A stretch of 14,444 nt of DNA from an uncultured Clostridium sp. (GTDB lineage: Bacteria > Bacillota > Clostridia > Peptostreptococcales > Peptostreptococcaceae): positions 1 to 14,444 of the forward strand of contig CALEBD010000010.1 in the NCBI GenBank assembly GCA_937944945.1, in the 5' to 3' direction. Below are positions 1 to 6,465 of this stretch, one piece after another; position 1 is the stretch's first letter; each line of letters starts with the position of its first letter. Under the pieces are notes generated by a model. It was given only the letters and a program-made list of their open reading frames with translations, had not been told where the DNA came from and ran no database searches. Position numbers and translations under genes: made by a program.

Positions 1-2
1 TG

Positions 3-1334
3 ATGTTTGAAGGTCATAGTTTTAATGTAGATATTGAAACAGATTTATTAAAGGCTTGTAAGATTTTATCTAGAAGAACATTAAATCTATATGACATTTG
101 TTTTAATCTAAGAAGAAAAAGTTCAGAGGTCTTATCTTTCTTACCAGTCCTTAGAGATGCCGTAGTAATGAATGTAGCTGAACATAGTTTACAGTTCCAA
201 TCTACAATATTAAATTCAGAATTAAGACTAGGTAAATTAGGTTTTAAAGGTGCTATAGGTTGGTTGAATTATATAAAACATCAACAGGCTGTCCTTACAG
301 AAAGAATAGAGAATGCAGAATCAGGCTTAATGGTAATAGACTCTTTAGATAAATCAGAAGAGTTATTGTCTACACTAGAAACTCTTTATATTCCATTAGC
401 TAGTTATGATTTACCACCAATGGATGAATCTACTCCAATGTTAAGACACAGATTAACAGTTATATGTGCTAATGAAAATGTTGGTAAAACTAAGATTAGT
501 ACAAATTGTGTAGGTAATTTATTAATTGCTGGTAATAGAGTTGTAATAATGTGTGGTGAAAATACTATGCCTTTAGTTTACGCCTCTGTTTTATCAAATT
601 ATATTTACAAGAAACATGGTTTAAGAATCTCAGCTGAAATGGTAGCTAAGAGAAATTCTTTACCAGAAGATAAAAAGAAACTTGTAAACCTAACATCAGC
701 TGAGTTATCATCTAGTGGAAAATTAATTTTAAAAGACAGTTTTAGTTACAATAACTTCTACGATGAAGTAGTAACTATTTATGATAAAACACCTTTTGAC
801 GCATTAATCATTGACCACTCTATGGCATTATTAGGTACTGGTAATGATACAGAGAACATAACCAATCTAGCTAAACAGGCTAGAGAATTTAAGAAGGCTT
901 ATCCTGTTTATGTTCAAATATTATCACATCTATCTGTTACTGCAAAAGATGCAATATCTAAAGGTAAAGTTGTAGATAATTCACCTACTAAGAGTAGTAG
1001 TGTTCTTTCAGCAGAAGCTGATGATATAATGTTACTTATAGATAATCCTATCTTAGCTAAGCAAAATCTTTTAGCGATTTATAACTACAAACGTAGAGGA
1101 GCTCAAAGAATTTTAGAGAACATGATAGTTCGTAAAAAGTTTGATGTATCTAGTTATTATTATGACCCTGCTTTACAAAATTCTATTGATGGAATTGATT
1201 TAACAGCAGAACAAGTTTTACAGGATATAGATGAACTTCATAAAGTAGATGATGTTTCAGATGATGATGATTTTGATGATGAAAACATAGAATGGTTAGA
1301 TGATGAAGATGAAGATTATGAAGACGATATGTAA
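3..1334 (+). CDS. DnaB-like (SF4) replicative helicase, possibly partial at its 5' end
   Basis: A RecA-fold ATPase of the DnaB/gp41 type, expected to unwind DNA at the phage replication fork. Seen: a Walker A-like motif ANENVGKT (residues 156-163), a Walker B strand ending in Asp271 (DALIID), then a region with helicase order: a SHLS motif in the place of the DnaB sensor loop, an ADD acidic motif, and a YNYKRRG stretch matching the usual AKxRxG basic segment. Residues 1-150 are helical and fit an N-terminal domain but are not recognisable to me. The tail (about 416-443) is very acidic, which is common in proteins that meet SSB or DNA-mimic partners. The first Gly of Walker A is Ala here. Only two bases precede the ATG and no ribosome site can be seen, so the true start may lie outside the window. 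DnaB-family ATPase is fairly certain; the exact replication role is inferred. Confidence 0.8.
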   Translation: MFEGHSFNVDIETDLLKACKILSRRTLNLYDICFNLRRKSSEVLSFLPVLRDAVVMNVAEHSLQFQSTILNSELRLGKLGFKGAIGWLNYIKHQQAVLTERIENAESGLMVIDSLDKSEELLSTLETLYIPLASYDLPPMDESTPMLRHRLTVICANENVGKTKISTNCVGNLLIAGNRVVIMCGENTMPLVYASVLSNYIYKKHGLRISAEMVAKRNSLPEDKKKLVNLTSAELSSSGKLILKDSFSYNNFYDEVVTIYDKTPFDALIIDHSMALLGTGNDTENITNLAKQAREFKKAYPVYVQILSHLSVTAKDAISKGKVVDNSPTKSSSVLSAEADDIMLLIDNPILAKQNLLAIYNYKRRGAQRILENMIVRKKFDVSSYYYDPALQNSIDGIDLTAEQVLQDIDELHKVDDVSDDDDFDDENIEWLDDEDEDYEDDM

Positions 1335-1352
1335 TTTGACAGGAGTGATTTT

Positions 1353-1649
1353 ATGTTAGAAGAAAAAATGTCAACACTAAACTCATTTGTAGTAACAACT
1401 AAACATCATGCAAGAGAATTTAATATAGATTTAAATGGTATCTATGTGACACAAAATTATTTTGCTGATAAATTAAATGAAGTTGATTTTATAGTAATAA
1501 GCGAAACAGTTTTAAAACCTGAAGTTAAAGTTGAATTTGAGTTATTACTAGGTTCTAAATTTTTACCATACACAGTAAAATATATGACAAACTCTGAATT
1601 TATAAATTCGGGTTTAAATAATATTTGTACTACGGTATGGCATTCTTAG
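1353..1649 (+). CDS. Hypothetical protein (98 aa)
   Basis: I do not recognise this protein. It starts at an ATG with AGGAG eight bases upstream (1340-1344), 18 bases after the helicase stop, so it is probably co-transcribed with it. It is soluble, with no membrane segment; a hydrophobic strand (DFIVISETV, about residues 45-53) followed by an amphipathic helix suggests a small alpha/beta fold. Its 3' end overlaps the next gene by about 13 bases. A role in replication is only a guess from position. Confidence 0.7.
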   Translation: MLEEKMSTLNSFVVTTKHHAREFNIDLNGIYVTQNYFADKLNEVDFIVISETVLKPEVKVEFELLLGSKFLPYTVKYMTNSEFINSGLNNICTTVWHS

Positions 1650-2203
1650 ATTATAATGACATATTAAGAAATCAACTTACAGTTAAAGAAACCAAGAGCA
1701 CATTTGAACATATAGCTAACGATTTAGTTTGGACTTTAAGAAGATATGAAAAGATAGCAAAAGATTCTAAAGTGGATATTAAATTTAAAAGAACCTATAT
1801 ACGTTCTTTGGTTTTAATTGACTGTGAAATAATAGAAAACTGTATGGTAATAATTGGGCAACATATAGATAAACGAGGTTATCGTGTAATAAACCTTAGT
1901 TATCCTGAGTTAATAAAAACATTTAAATTTTGTATTTCAGAGAGTTTAAATATTGGAACTGAAGAGTTAGATAAACTCAACAGTAGTATGGCATTTTTAT
2001 TACAACTCAACAGAAGAAGAAATGTTTTAGTTCATGGGATTTATGAGAATGAAGCTGGTAAGAATGAAGCTCAAGAAGAACTTCTTACTTACCTAAATCA
2101 GTTAGACACATTAAAAAGTTTATTTAATACTCTTTTAAAGTATCACCCAAATCGTATTCCTATTTTGGATGAAAAGTGTGCTAACATGAAAGTATTTAAT
2201 TAA
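1637..2203 (+). CDS. HEPN-like all-helical protein with R-X4-H motif
   Basis: About 188 aa, predicted almost wholly helical. Near the C-terminus it has RRRNVLVHG, in which Arg128 and His133 (counted from the ATG at 1637) form the R-X4-H motif that is the catalytic signature of HEPN ribonucleases; the preceding long helices fit the HEPN four-helix bundle. HEPN proteins act as RNases in toxin-antitoxin, abortive infection and CRISPR systems. No nucleotidyltransferase partner sits beside it, unlike the HEPN at 10648. The start is uncertain: the frame is open from a TTG at 1625, and the ATG at 1637 is preferred. It overlaps the previous gene by 13 bases and has no strong ribosome site, so translational coupling is likely. 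Family membership rests on one motif plus helix content. Confidence 0.6.
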   Translation: MAFLDYNDILRNQLTVKETKSTFEHIANDLVWTLRRYEKIAKDSKVDIKFKRTYIRSLVLIDCEIIENCMVIIGQHIDKRGYRVINLSYPELIKTFKFCISESLNIGTEELDKLNSSMAFLLQLNRRRNVLVHGIYENEAGKNEAQEELLTYLNQLDTLKSLFNTLLKYHPNRIPILDEKCANMKVFN

Positions 2204-2207
2204 GTAT

Positions 2208-2261
2208 TTATTAATCTTAATAAGGGATATCTATATGGTATCTCTAATTTAGGGTTAATAA
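2208..2261 (+). promoter_or_regulatory. Leader RNA element, copy A (two stems, loop TCTATATGG)
   Basis: The outer stem pairs TTATTAAT (2208-2215) with GTTAATAA (2254-2261). The inner stem pairs GGGATA (2224-2229) with TATCTC (2239-2244), each stem with one G-U pair. The nine-base loop TCTATATGG (2230-2238) nearly equals the loops at 3308 and 10202. It ends 16 bases before the AAGGAG of the gene at 2291. This copy is the most diverged of the three. Confidence 0.55.
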
Positions 2262-2290
2262 AACCTATCAATTATTTAAGGAGAAAAATT

Positions 2291-2473
2291 ATGTTTAAAA
2301 ATTTAGTATTTACTGCAACTGTATTATGTTTATTATCGATAGCTGTAATGCCAATGGGTAGTTCTGTTTATTCATATAAAAGAATAGATAGTGAAAATCC
2401 TATTGCAGAAGAAATGACAGTAGACTTATTACAAAGAACAGATTTAGACGCATTAAGTACTTATGAAATTTAG
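2291..2473 (+). CDS. Small secreted or membrane peptide (60 aa)
   Basis: A 60-residue product with an N-terminal MFKN followed by a long hydrophobic stretch (residues 5-25) and a polar tail rich in acidic residues: a signal peptide or a single membrane anchor. A V-Y-S triplet near residue 28 could serve as a signal peptidase site, and this window encodes its own signal peptidase I. AAGGAG (2278-2283) sits seven bases before the ATG. The gene is preceded by leader element copy A. The product is unrecognised. It could be a secreted peptide or a small membrane effector; the sequence does not decide. Confidence 0.65.
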   Translation: MFKNLVFTATVLCLLSIAVMPMGSSVYSYKRIDSENPIAEEMTVDLLQRTDLDALSTYEI

Positions 2474-2502
2474 TAGCCTTCACTTAAACATTAATATAAC
2501 TG

Positions 2503-2550
2503 ATTATTGAAAGTTGAGAGCATGTAAATGTGTTCTCTTCTTTGAGTAAT
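2503..2550 (+). promoter_or_regulatory. Long imperfect hairpin next to the ribosome site of the 2568 gene
   Basis: ATTATT (2503-2508), AAAG (2510-2513) and GAGAGCA (2516-2522) pair in order with TGTTCTC (2531-2537), CTTT (2540-2543) and AGTAAT (2545-2550), leaving the loop TGTAAATG. It ends two bases before AAGGAGG. The inner stem closely resembles that of the leader at 3301 (GAGAGTA/TATTCTC) but the loop differs, so it may be a diverged relative or an unrelated hairpin. Confidence 0.45.
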
Positions 2551-2551
2551 T

Positions 2552-2558
2552 AAGGAGG
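2552..2558 (+). promoter_or_regulatory. Ribosome binding site AAGGAGG that favours a GTG start at 2568
   Basis: AAGGAGG directly abuts the ATG at 2559, which is too close for initiation. The in-frame GTG at 2568-2570 is nine bases downstream and is the better start. Confidence 0.6.
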
Positions 2559-2567
2559 ATGATTGAA

Positions 2568-3113
2568 GTGGAAGAACCTTTTAAAGATAAGGAACAGAAA
2601 ACTTTTTGTAGTCGTAGTTTAAACTTAGGTTTACTTGCAACTATAATGCTTACTATAGCATATGGTTTCTATTCAGGAATTTATTTAAAATCTTATATTT
2701 CTCTTATAGGAGTTGCTACACTTTACATTATTTCTTGTGCTTTTACACTAAATGCTTTTGCAGACAAGTTGTATAAAGATATTAAAGAGTTAACTTTAGT
2801 AGATAAGTTATTCTTCCTAGCAATAGGCATAGGTTTTTGTAGCTTAGTCTTAGTGATTTTCTCTTTCTTAAAAACAAAATTTGTTATAACTATTTTAAGT
2901 TATAATTGCTTATTAGATATAGCAATCTTACTCTTTAAAAAAGAATTAAGTAACTTAGGAAATAACAAGTTAACTTTACTTTTAAGAAAAGTAACTTTTA
3001 TATTACTTGCTGTACTTTTATTACTTCTACTTTACTGTTTTATAACAAGCAATATTCCTTTATTAATCTTTATTTTTGTGGATATACTATCACTTTGTTT
3101 AGTACAGATATAA
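2568..3113 (+). CDS. Multi-pass integral membrane protein (about 181 aa)
   Basis: An unrecognised membrane protein. After a charged N-terminus of about 20 residues there are five to six hydrophobic segments, separated by short charged loops (KDIKE, KTK, KKE, RK); the next-to-last segment has a run of leucines. The C-terminus is hydrophobic. The start is read as GTG 2568 because of the position of the ribosome site; the ATG at 2559 would add three residues. It lies between two genes for exported or anchored products and is followed by a probable terminator at 3203, so it may close a short unit. No transporter or enzyme motif is visible. Confidence 0.7.
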   Translation: MEEPFKDKEQKTFCSRSLNLGLLATIMLTIAYGFYSGIYLKSYISLIGVATLYIISCAFTLNAFADKLYKDIKELTLVDKLFFLAIGIGFCSLVLVIFSFLKTKFVITILSYNCLLDIAILLFKKELSNLGNNKLTLLLRKVTFILLAVLLLLLLYCFITSNIPLLIFIFVDILSLCLVQI

Positions 3114-3202
3114 TCTGTTTTGAATTAAATGCGTTTTATATTGAAGAAATAAAACAGTCATTGAATTTTATGTAGTGTTATAGTAACTTGAAAATAAAAG
3201 AA

Positions 3203-3240
3203 CAAAGGAAATTAAAAAATTTCTTAGTTGCTGTTTTTAT
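3203..3240 (+). terminator. Probable intrinsic terminator
   Basis: AAGGAAATT (3205-3213) pairs with AAATTTCTT (3217-3225, one G-U), the flanking CAA and TTG can extend it, and TTTTT starts at 3234. It lies about 90 bases after the membrane protein gene and before leader copy B. The stem is A/T-rich, so its efficiency is uncertain. The rest of 3114-3286 shows nothing else I can support. Confidence 0.5.
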
Positions 3241-3286
3241 TTATCAAGGATTTATTAATTTTGGTTACACAACCTTAATTAAACAT

Positions 3287-3338
3287 TATTAGTATATTTA
3301 GAGAGTATCTATACGGTATTCTCTATAGTGTACTAATA
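3287..3338 (+). promoter_or_regulatory. Leader RNA element, copy B (two stems, loop TCTATACGG)
   Basis: The outer stem pairs TATTAGTA (3287-3294) with TACTAATA (3331-3338). The inner stem pairs GAGAGTA (3301-3307) with TATTCTC (3317-3323, one G-U). The loop TCTATACGG (3308-3316) equals that of copy C, and 17 bases around it (AGAGTATCTATACGGTA) are identical in both. The outer 3' strand can instead pair with ATATTAGTA (3342-3350), which touches the GGAG ribosome site at 3351, so two exclusive folds could expose or hide the start of the 3364 gene. Confidence 0.65.
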
Positions 3339-3363
3339 TTCATATTAGTAGGAGTGATGAATT

Positions 3364-4089
3364 ATGAAAACAAGAAATGCTAAAATATTCCAAGCTACAG
3401 GATTATTTGTAGTATTGGGTTTTGTATTATATGCTAGTTTCACAGGGTTAAAACCTAGTGATGTTGAAAAATCAGTTGATGAAGCTAAAGCTAAATATAA
3501 TGAGTTTTCAGAAAATTATAGTAAAGCAGAAAAAGAATATCATAAAACTTATTATTCAGAAACAGAAGTAGAACCATACTCAGGTGCAGAAAAGATGAAC
3601 AAAGATGAAGAAGATTCTACAAGCACTCATGACATAGCATCAAATTCTGATGATACAAGTGTTTATCATGACGACAATTCAACTGCAGAGAAAGCTGAAG
3701 AAGAACAAACATTTATTGATGGTAAAAAGTTTGAAGTTGTGATTGGAGAAAGTTGTGATAGAATTCATGAGAATGCACATAAAATGGTAAAGATGTTAGA
3801 TAATGCTTATGGTAACTATAAAGATATGGATATGAAAAAGTTTAAAGAATATGCTGAAATTGTAAAAGGTGAATATGAATTTGTAATGAGTGCACCTTTC
3901 CCTTTAGAACATGAAAGCACTAGAAATGCTTTAAATGTTTATGGGTATGAAATAGATATTGCAATCGATGACTTTATCTCTAATGCTAAGAAAGCAGATG
4001 CAGATGCTTATGTTGAATTATCTGATAAATTACAAACATTATATAATTCAACAAATAATATTTTTGGTGGATACAGATTAAATTATTAA
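3364..4089 (+). CDS. Membrane-anchored extracytoplasmic protein (241 aa)
   Basis: The N-terminus (MKTRNAK) is basic and followed by one hydrophobic segment at about residues 9-28, so the rest is probably outside the membrane. Residues 30-60 are a charged, probably coiled helix (KSVDEAKAKYNEF and onward); residues 65-115 are low-complexity, rich in Asp, Glu, Ser and Thr, and look like a linker; residues 120-241 form a compact, mostly helical domain I do not recognise. Lack of a lipobox Cys argues against a lipoprotein. GGAG at 3351-3354 lies nine bases before the ATG. Its leader carries regulatory element copy B. It could be a surface receptor-masking or adhesion factor, but nothing in the sequence proves that. 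Confidence 0.75.
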   Translation: MKTRNAKIFQATGLFVVLGFVLYASFTGLKPSDVEKSVDEAKAKYNEFSENYSKAEKEYHKTYYSETEVEPYSGAEKMNKDEEDSTSTHDIASNSDDTSVYHDDNSTAEKAEEEQTFIDGKKFEVVIGESCDRIHENAHKMVKMLDNAYGNYKDMDMKKFKEYAEIVKGEYEFVMSAPFPLEHESTRNALNVYGYEIDIAIDDFISNAKKADADAYVELSDKLQTLYNSTNNIFGGYRLNY

Positions 4090-4090
4090 T

Positions 4091-4560
4091 AAAGGGGATT
4101 AGAATTAGTCCCTTTAACTTAGTACTTTAGTCAGTACTAAAATAAATGTCTTTCTTGCATAAAGTGGTGGGCTTGTTCCCCTATTTCAATCCCACCCTAT
4201 AAATTTAATTAAAACTTATTATAGTTAGTAAGTTTTAATTAGGTTTATAGAAGCCAACTATATACCTAAAAGTTTCTCATTTCGTACTGTACTTCCCTGC
4301 AGTATAACGTTTGTTTTATTACAAACTAACCATTTGATGTTTTTTGTGAGTTTGCATTTAAACTCACCCCTTTGAAATTTAATCTTAGGGTATTTACTTA
4401 TAGAGTAAAATACCCTAACACTAGGTTTCACTTAGGGACTTAGAACATCACAATAACTCCTTATGTCGTGGGTGTTTATGTGTTTTCACCCACGACCTGT
4501 TGAACTTAAGATAATAAAAAGATATATCCGTGATAATATAGTAGATTACTTATGATTATT
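4091..4560 (+). ncRNA. Candidate large structured non-coding RNA
   Basis: The only gene-free stretch over 300 bases (4090-4614). It holds at least ten hairpins, several perfect: AAAGGG/CCCTTT (4091/4110), TTAGTACT/AGTACTAA (4119/4133), GGTGGG/CCCACC (4166/4191), a 12-bp stem 4207-4218/4229-4240, an 11-position stem 4240-4250/4258-4268 with one mismatch, GTACTG/CAGTAT (4284/4300, one G-U), GTTTGT/ACAAAC (4309/4321), GTGAGTTT/AAACTCAC (4346/4360), an 11-bp stem 4385-4395/4408-4418, and GTCGTGGGTG/CACCCACGAC (4465/4487). A long-range helix TGATGTT/AACATCA (4335/4444) encloses two of them as a junction. The stems are much richer in G and C than the neighbourhood, as in selected RNA. Size, ornate fold and phage-like context recall the ROOL and GOLLD classes, but I cannot confirm membership. 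The first hairpin could instead terminate the gene before it. Ends are approximate; 4561-4614 shows nothing clear beyond the next ribosome site. Confidence 0.65.
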
Positions 4561-4614
4561 AGAATGAATTTATTCAATTAAAAATAATTAAATTAAATCA
4601 TGGAGGGTTTTATT

Positions 4615-4977
4615 ATGGAAAAAATGTTAAGAAGAAGTTTTACAGAATTTTTAGGAGAATTATTTATTAAGGACAAATTGGACGAAGAATTAAGAAATAC
4701 TTCTAGATATATACTTGAGGATTCTAATCCAGTATCAATCAAATTCAGTAGTGCAAAATCAGATAATTTATTATTCGCAGAAAATCATAGTAACCAAATG
4801 AGAATTTACAAAGATAGGGAAGTTTCAGTTAAAGATGGTTATGTTACAGATACTGAGTTAGGCTACATAAATGTGCCTTTACACAAGTATTTGAATATGC
4901 TTAAGAGAGTTAATCATTCTGACAAGATAATTTTAAACTCAATTAAGTTTACTACAAATAGTGTGTATATAATTTAG
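4615..4977 (+). CDS. Hypothetical protein (120 aa)
   Basis: Unrecognised soluble protein. The start is the ATG at 4615 because GGAGGG (4602-4607) lies seven bases before it; an in-frame ATG at 4600 overlaps that site and is unlikely. The N-terminal 35 residues are a charged helix, followed by a strand-rich part (IKFSS, LLFAE, MRIYKDREVSV) and a KYLNMLKR helix, ending in more strands. It follows the structured non-coding region and precedes the perfect hairpin at 4997. Confidence 0.65.
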   Translation: MEKMLRRSFTEFLGELFIKDKLDEELRNTSRYILEDSNPVSIKFSSAKSDNLLFAENHSNQMRIYKDREVSVKDGYVTDTELGYINVPLHKYLNMLKRVNHSDKIILNSIKFTTNSVYII

Positions 4978-4996
4978 TAATCAAGAATTAAAGAGC

Positions 4997-5032
4997 GTAG
5001 GGAGTTATAATAGAGATATTATAACTCCCTAC
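4997..5032 (+). repeat. Perfect 15-bp inverted repeat (hairpin)
   Basis: The arms 4997-5011 (GTAGGGAGTTATAAT) and 5018-5032 match perfectly around the loop AGAGAT. It sits between the 4615 and 5062 genes. No run of T follows, so it is not a classical terminator; a transcript stabiliser, processing site or operator are alternatives. Confidence 0.7.
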
Positions 5033-5050
5033 CAGTATTATAATATATGT

Positions 5051-5057
5051 GGGGTGG
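5051..5057 (+). promoter_or_regulatory. Ribosome binding site GGGGTGG that fixes the start at 5062
   Basis: GGGGTGG lies four bases before the ATG at 5062 and inside the reading frame that would begin at the ATG at 5047. The site makes 5062 the better start. Confidence 0.5.
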
Positions 5058-5061
5058 TATT

Positions 5062-5616
5062 ATGCGAATTATAGTTGTACTTGAAGAAAATGAAGCTTTA
5101 AGTTTAGCAAAAGATAGAGAATTCACTATAAGTGAGTTAAAAGATGATTATAATAAATGTTTCTTAGAAAACATAAAAGAATATCTTAATGATAATACAG
5201 GTTATGATGATAATCCTATAGTAGGTATGGCTTATATAGATGGTAATAGATGCGATTTAAGAAAACATTTTGATTATGTACCAAACTTTATCGGTACTTC
5301 AGCAGGTGATTATATACTAGAAATAGAATTGCCAAGTGATGAAGCAGTTTTTATGAAATATGATGACTTTCTAGAATTGGAAAGCGAGGGTGATGTAATA
5401 CCTGAAGGTGATGAATTATATAAAGAGGATATTTTAGACAAGTTGAGTTTAAGATTACCCGATACAGATTACGATACTTATGTATGTTTTATTCCTAAAA
5501 TAAGAATAAACCAATGTAAATGTTTTGTTGTTGTTTCAGATGATTGGTCTTCAGAGGAAAAACAATTAGGTAGTATTCCTATGCTTAAAGTAAATAAGTT
5601 GAGTGCGTTTGGTTAA
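5062..5616 (+). CDS. Hypothetical acidic protein (184 aa)
   Basis: Unrecognised, clearly acidic and soluble. It begins with a strand (MRIIVVLEE), and alternates strands and short helices, for example DYILEIELPSDEAVFMKYDD near the middle and FIPKIRIN later; two Cys flank a Lys in the late CKCFVVV strand. No catalytic motif is apparent. Its TAA stop overlaps the ATG of the next gene by one base, so the genes at 5062, 5616 and 5782 form one coupled unit. Confidence 0.7.
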   Translation: MRIIVVLEENEALSLAKDREFTISELKDDYNKCFLENIKEYLNDNTGYDDNPIVGMAYIDGNRCDLRKHFDYVPNFIGTSAGDYILEIELPSDEAVFMKYDDFLELESEGDVIPEGDELYKEDILDKLSLRLPDTDYDTYVCFIPKIRINQCKCFVVVSDDWSSEEKQLGSIPMLKVNKLSAFG

Positions 5617-5807
5617 TGAATATTAAATTAATAATAATTGTAATAACAGTTATTTATTGTATATCTTTTATATTGGATGCTATAAAACAAGTCTATTTCA
5701 AAAAGACTGGTCCGTATAGAAAATATAAAAAACAACAACATAAGATAGAGAATCTAGAAAGAGAATGTAGGTTAATGCAAGATGAAATTAGACGTGGTAT
5801 TCGTTAA
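5616..5807 (+). CDS. Small single-pass membrane protein with charged C-terminal helix (63 aa)
   Basis: The ATG overlaps the previous stop (TAATG). Residues 4-22 form a hydrophobic membrane segment rich in Ile; the rest is very basic (KKTGPYRKYKKQQHK), then a heptad-like charged helix (IENLERECRLMQDEIRR) able to form a coiled coil. The next gene begins inside its 3' end and has the same layout, so the two products may interact. Unrecognised. Confidence 0.6.
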   Translation: MNIKLIIIVITVIYCISFILDAIKQVYFKKTGPYRKYKKQQHKIENLERECRLMQDEIRRGIR

Positions 5808-5970
5808 CTTAGTATCTTTATTGGTAATTATAATTTTCTTTTCACTTAGTAGATTATTGATAAAGATACTTAATACATATTACTTAAGAAAAATAGAAGA
5901 TTTAGAAAAGGAAGAAAGAAAATTATATCGAAAATTACTCATGTTTCATTCCTATTTAAAGAACAAGTAG
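5782..5970 (+). CDS. Small single-pass membrane protein with charged C-terminal helix (62 aa)
   Basis: It starts at an ATG inside the previous gene (26-base overlap) in another frame, with only a weak TAGG-like site upstream, so it is probably read by coupling. Residues 5-29 are hydrophobic; residues 33-62 are a highly charged helix (RKIEDLEKEERKLYRKLL) with coiled-coil character. Same architecture as its neighbour without obvious sequence identity. Unrecognised. Confidence 0.55.
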   Translation: MKLDVVFVNLVSLLVIIIFFSLSRLLIKILNTYYLRKIEDLEKEERKLYRKLLMFHSYLKNK

Positions 5971-6004
5971 GATAGTAAATTAATACAGTGGGAGGTTAGG
6001 TTAA

Positions 6005-6457
6005 ATGCATGAGATAAAAGAAATGAAAGTGAGTTCTACAGGTTCGCCATCACAATTAGCTACGGCAGTTCTGATGGCACTAAATCAAGGTAATAACGTA
6101 AAATTAACAGCAATAGGTGAAGCTGTTAAAAATATTGCAAAGGCTGTAGCTTTTGTAAATAAGTTTAATAGCAATAATTTAAACTTAAGATTTACACCAA
6201 ACTGTGAATACATTACTGCTTCAAATACAAAGGAATCAGTAAGTGCAATTACATTTTTAATAGAGAATTTGTCTGACACAAACATTAAAGAAGTTAAAGA
6301 AGATTCAGATAGAGTAATAGTTCCTATTCTTAATAGTCTGACTCTTATAAAAGATTCTATAAATGAATATGCACAAAAAGGTTATAAAGTGGTTTCTATG
6401 TGTCCTATAGTAAAAGATGGTAGAACATCCTGTGTATATGTATTATTTGAAAGGTAG
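6005..6457 (+). CDS. SpoVS-domain (Alba-like) protein with a DUF4177-like C-terminus
   Basis: Residues about 7-75 match the SpoVS family of the Alba fold: KVSSTGSPSQLATAV, then a strand and helix with the hallmark AIGEAVKNIAKAVAFV, which corresponds to the conserved AIGAGAxNQAVKA pattern. SpoVS-type proteins bind nucleic acid and affect sporulation and gene expression in Firmicutes. The last 50 residues (SLTLIKDSINEYAQKGYKVVSMCP and a final strand) look like DUF4177, a short domain with a helix then G-hydrophobic-K-V-V. At 150 aa it is much longer than the usual SpoVS of about 86, so this is a fusion. GGGAGG (5990-5995) lies nine bases before the ATG. It heads a run with the PH-domain and signal peptidase genes. 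The fold is confident; what it binds is unknown. Confidence 0.75.
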   Translation: MHEIKEMKVSSTGSPSQLATAVLMALNQGNNVKLTAIGEAVKNIAKAVAFVNKFNSNNLNLRFTPNCEYITASNTKESVSAITFLIENLSDTNIKEVKEDSDRVIVPILNSLTLIKDSINEYAQKGYKVVSMCPIVKDGRTSCVYVLFER

Positions 6458-6465
6458 GTATAATT

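Noticed and set aside
3261..3289. Promoter-like TTGGTT and CATTAT 17 bases apart before leader copy B, and TTGAGA/TACAGT (10164-10192) before copy C
   Set aside because: The predicted start would fall after the outer 5' strand of the leader and break its fold, and copy A has no equivalent. Possible but too weak to annotate.
4146..4202. 18-codon open frame inside the structured region
   Set aside because: No ribosome site, very short, and it overlaps the stem at 4166-4196, which explains its unusual composition.
4091..4560. tRNA genes or a tRNA-like part in the structured region
   Set aside because: No cloverleaf with a T-arm GTTCGA-type loop was found among the hairpins.
5616..5970. Spanin pair
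   Set aside because: The nested layout is suggestive, but spanins act on an outer membrane, and this window fits a Gram-positive host; no lipobox is present in the second gene.
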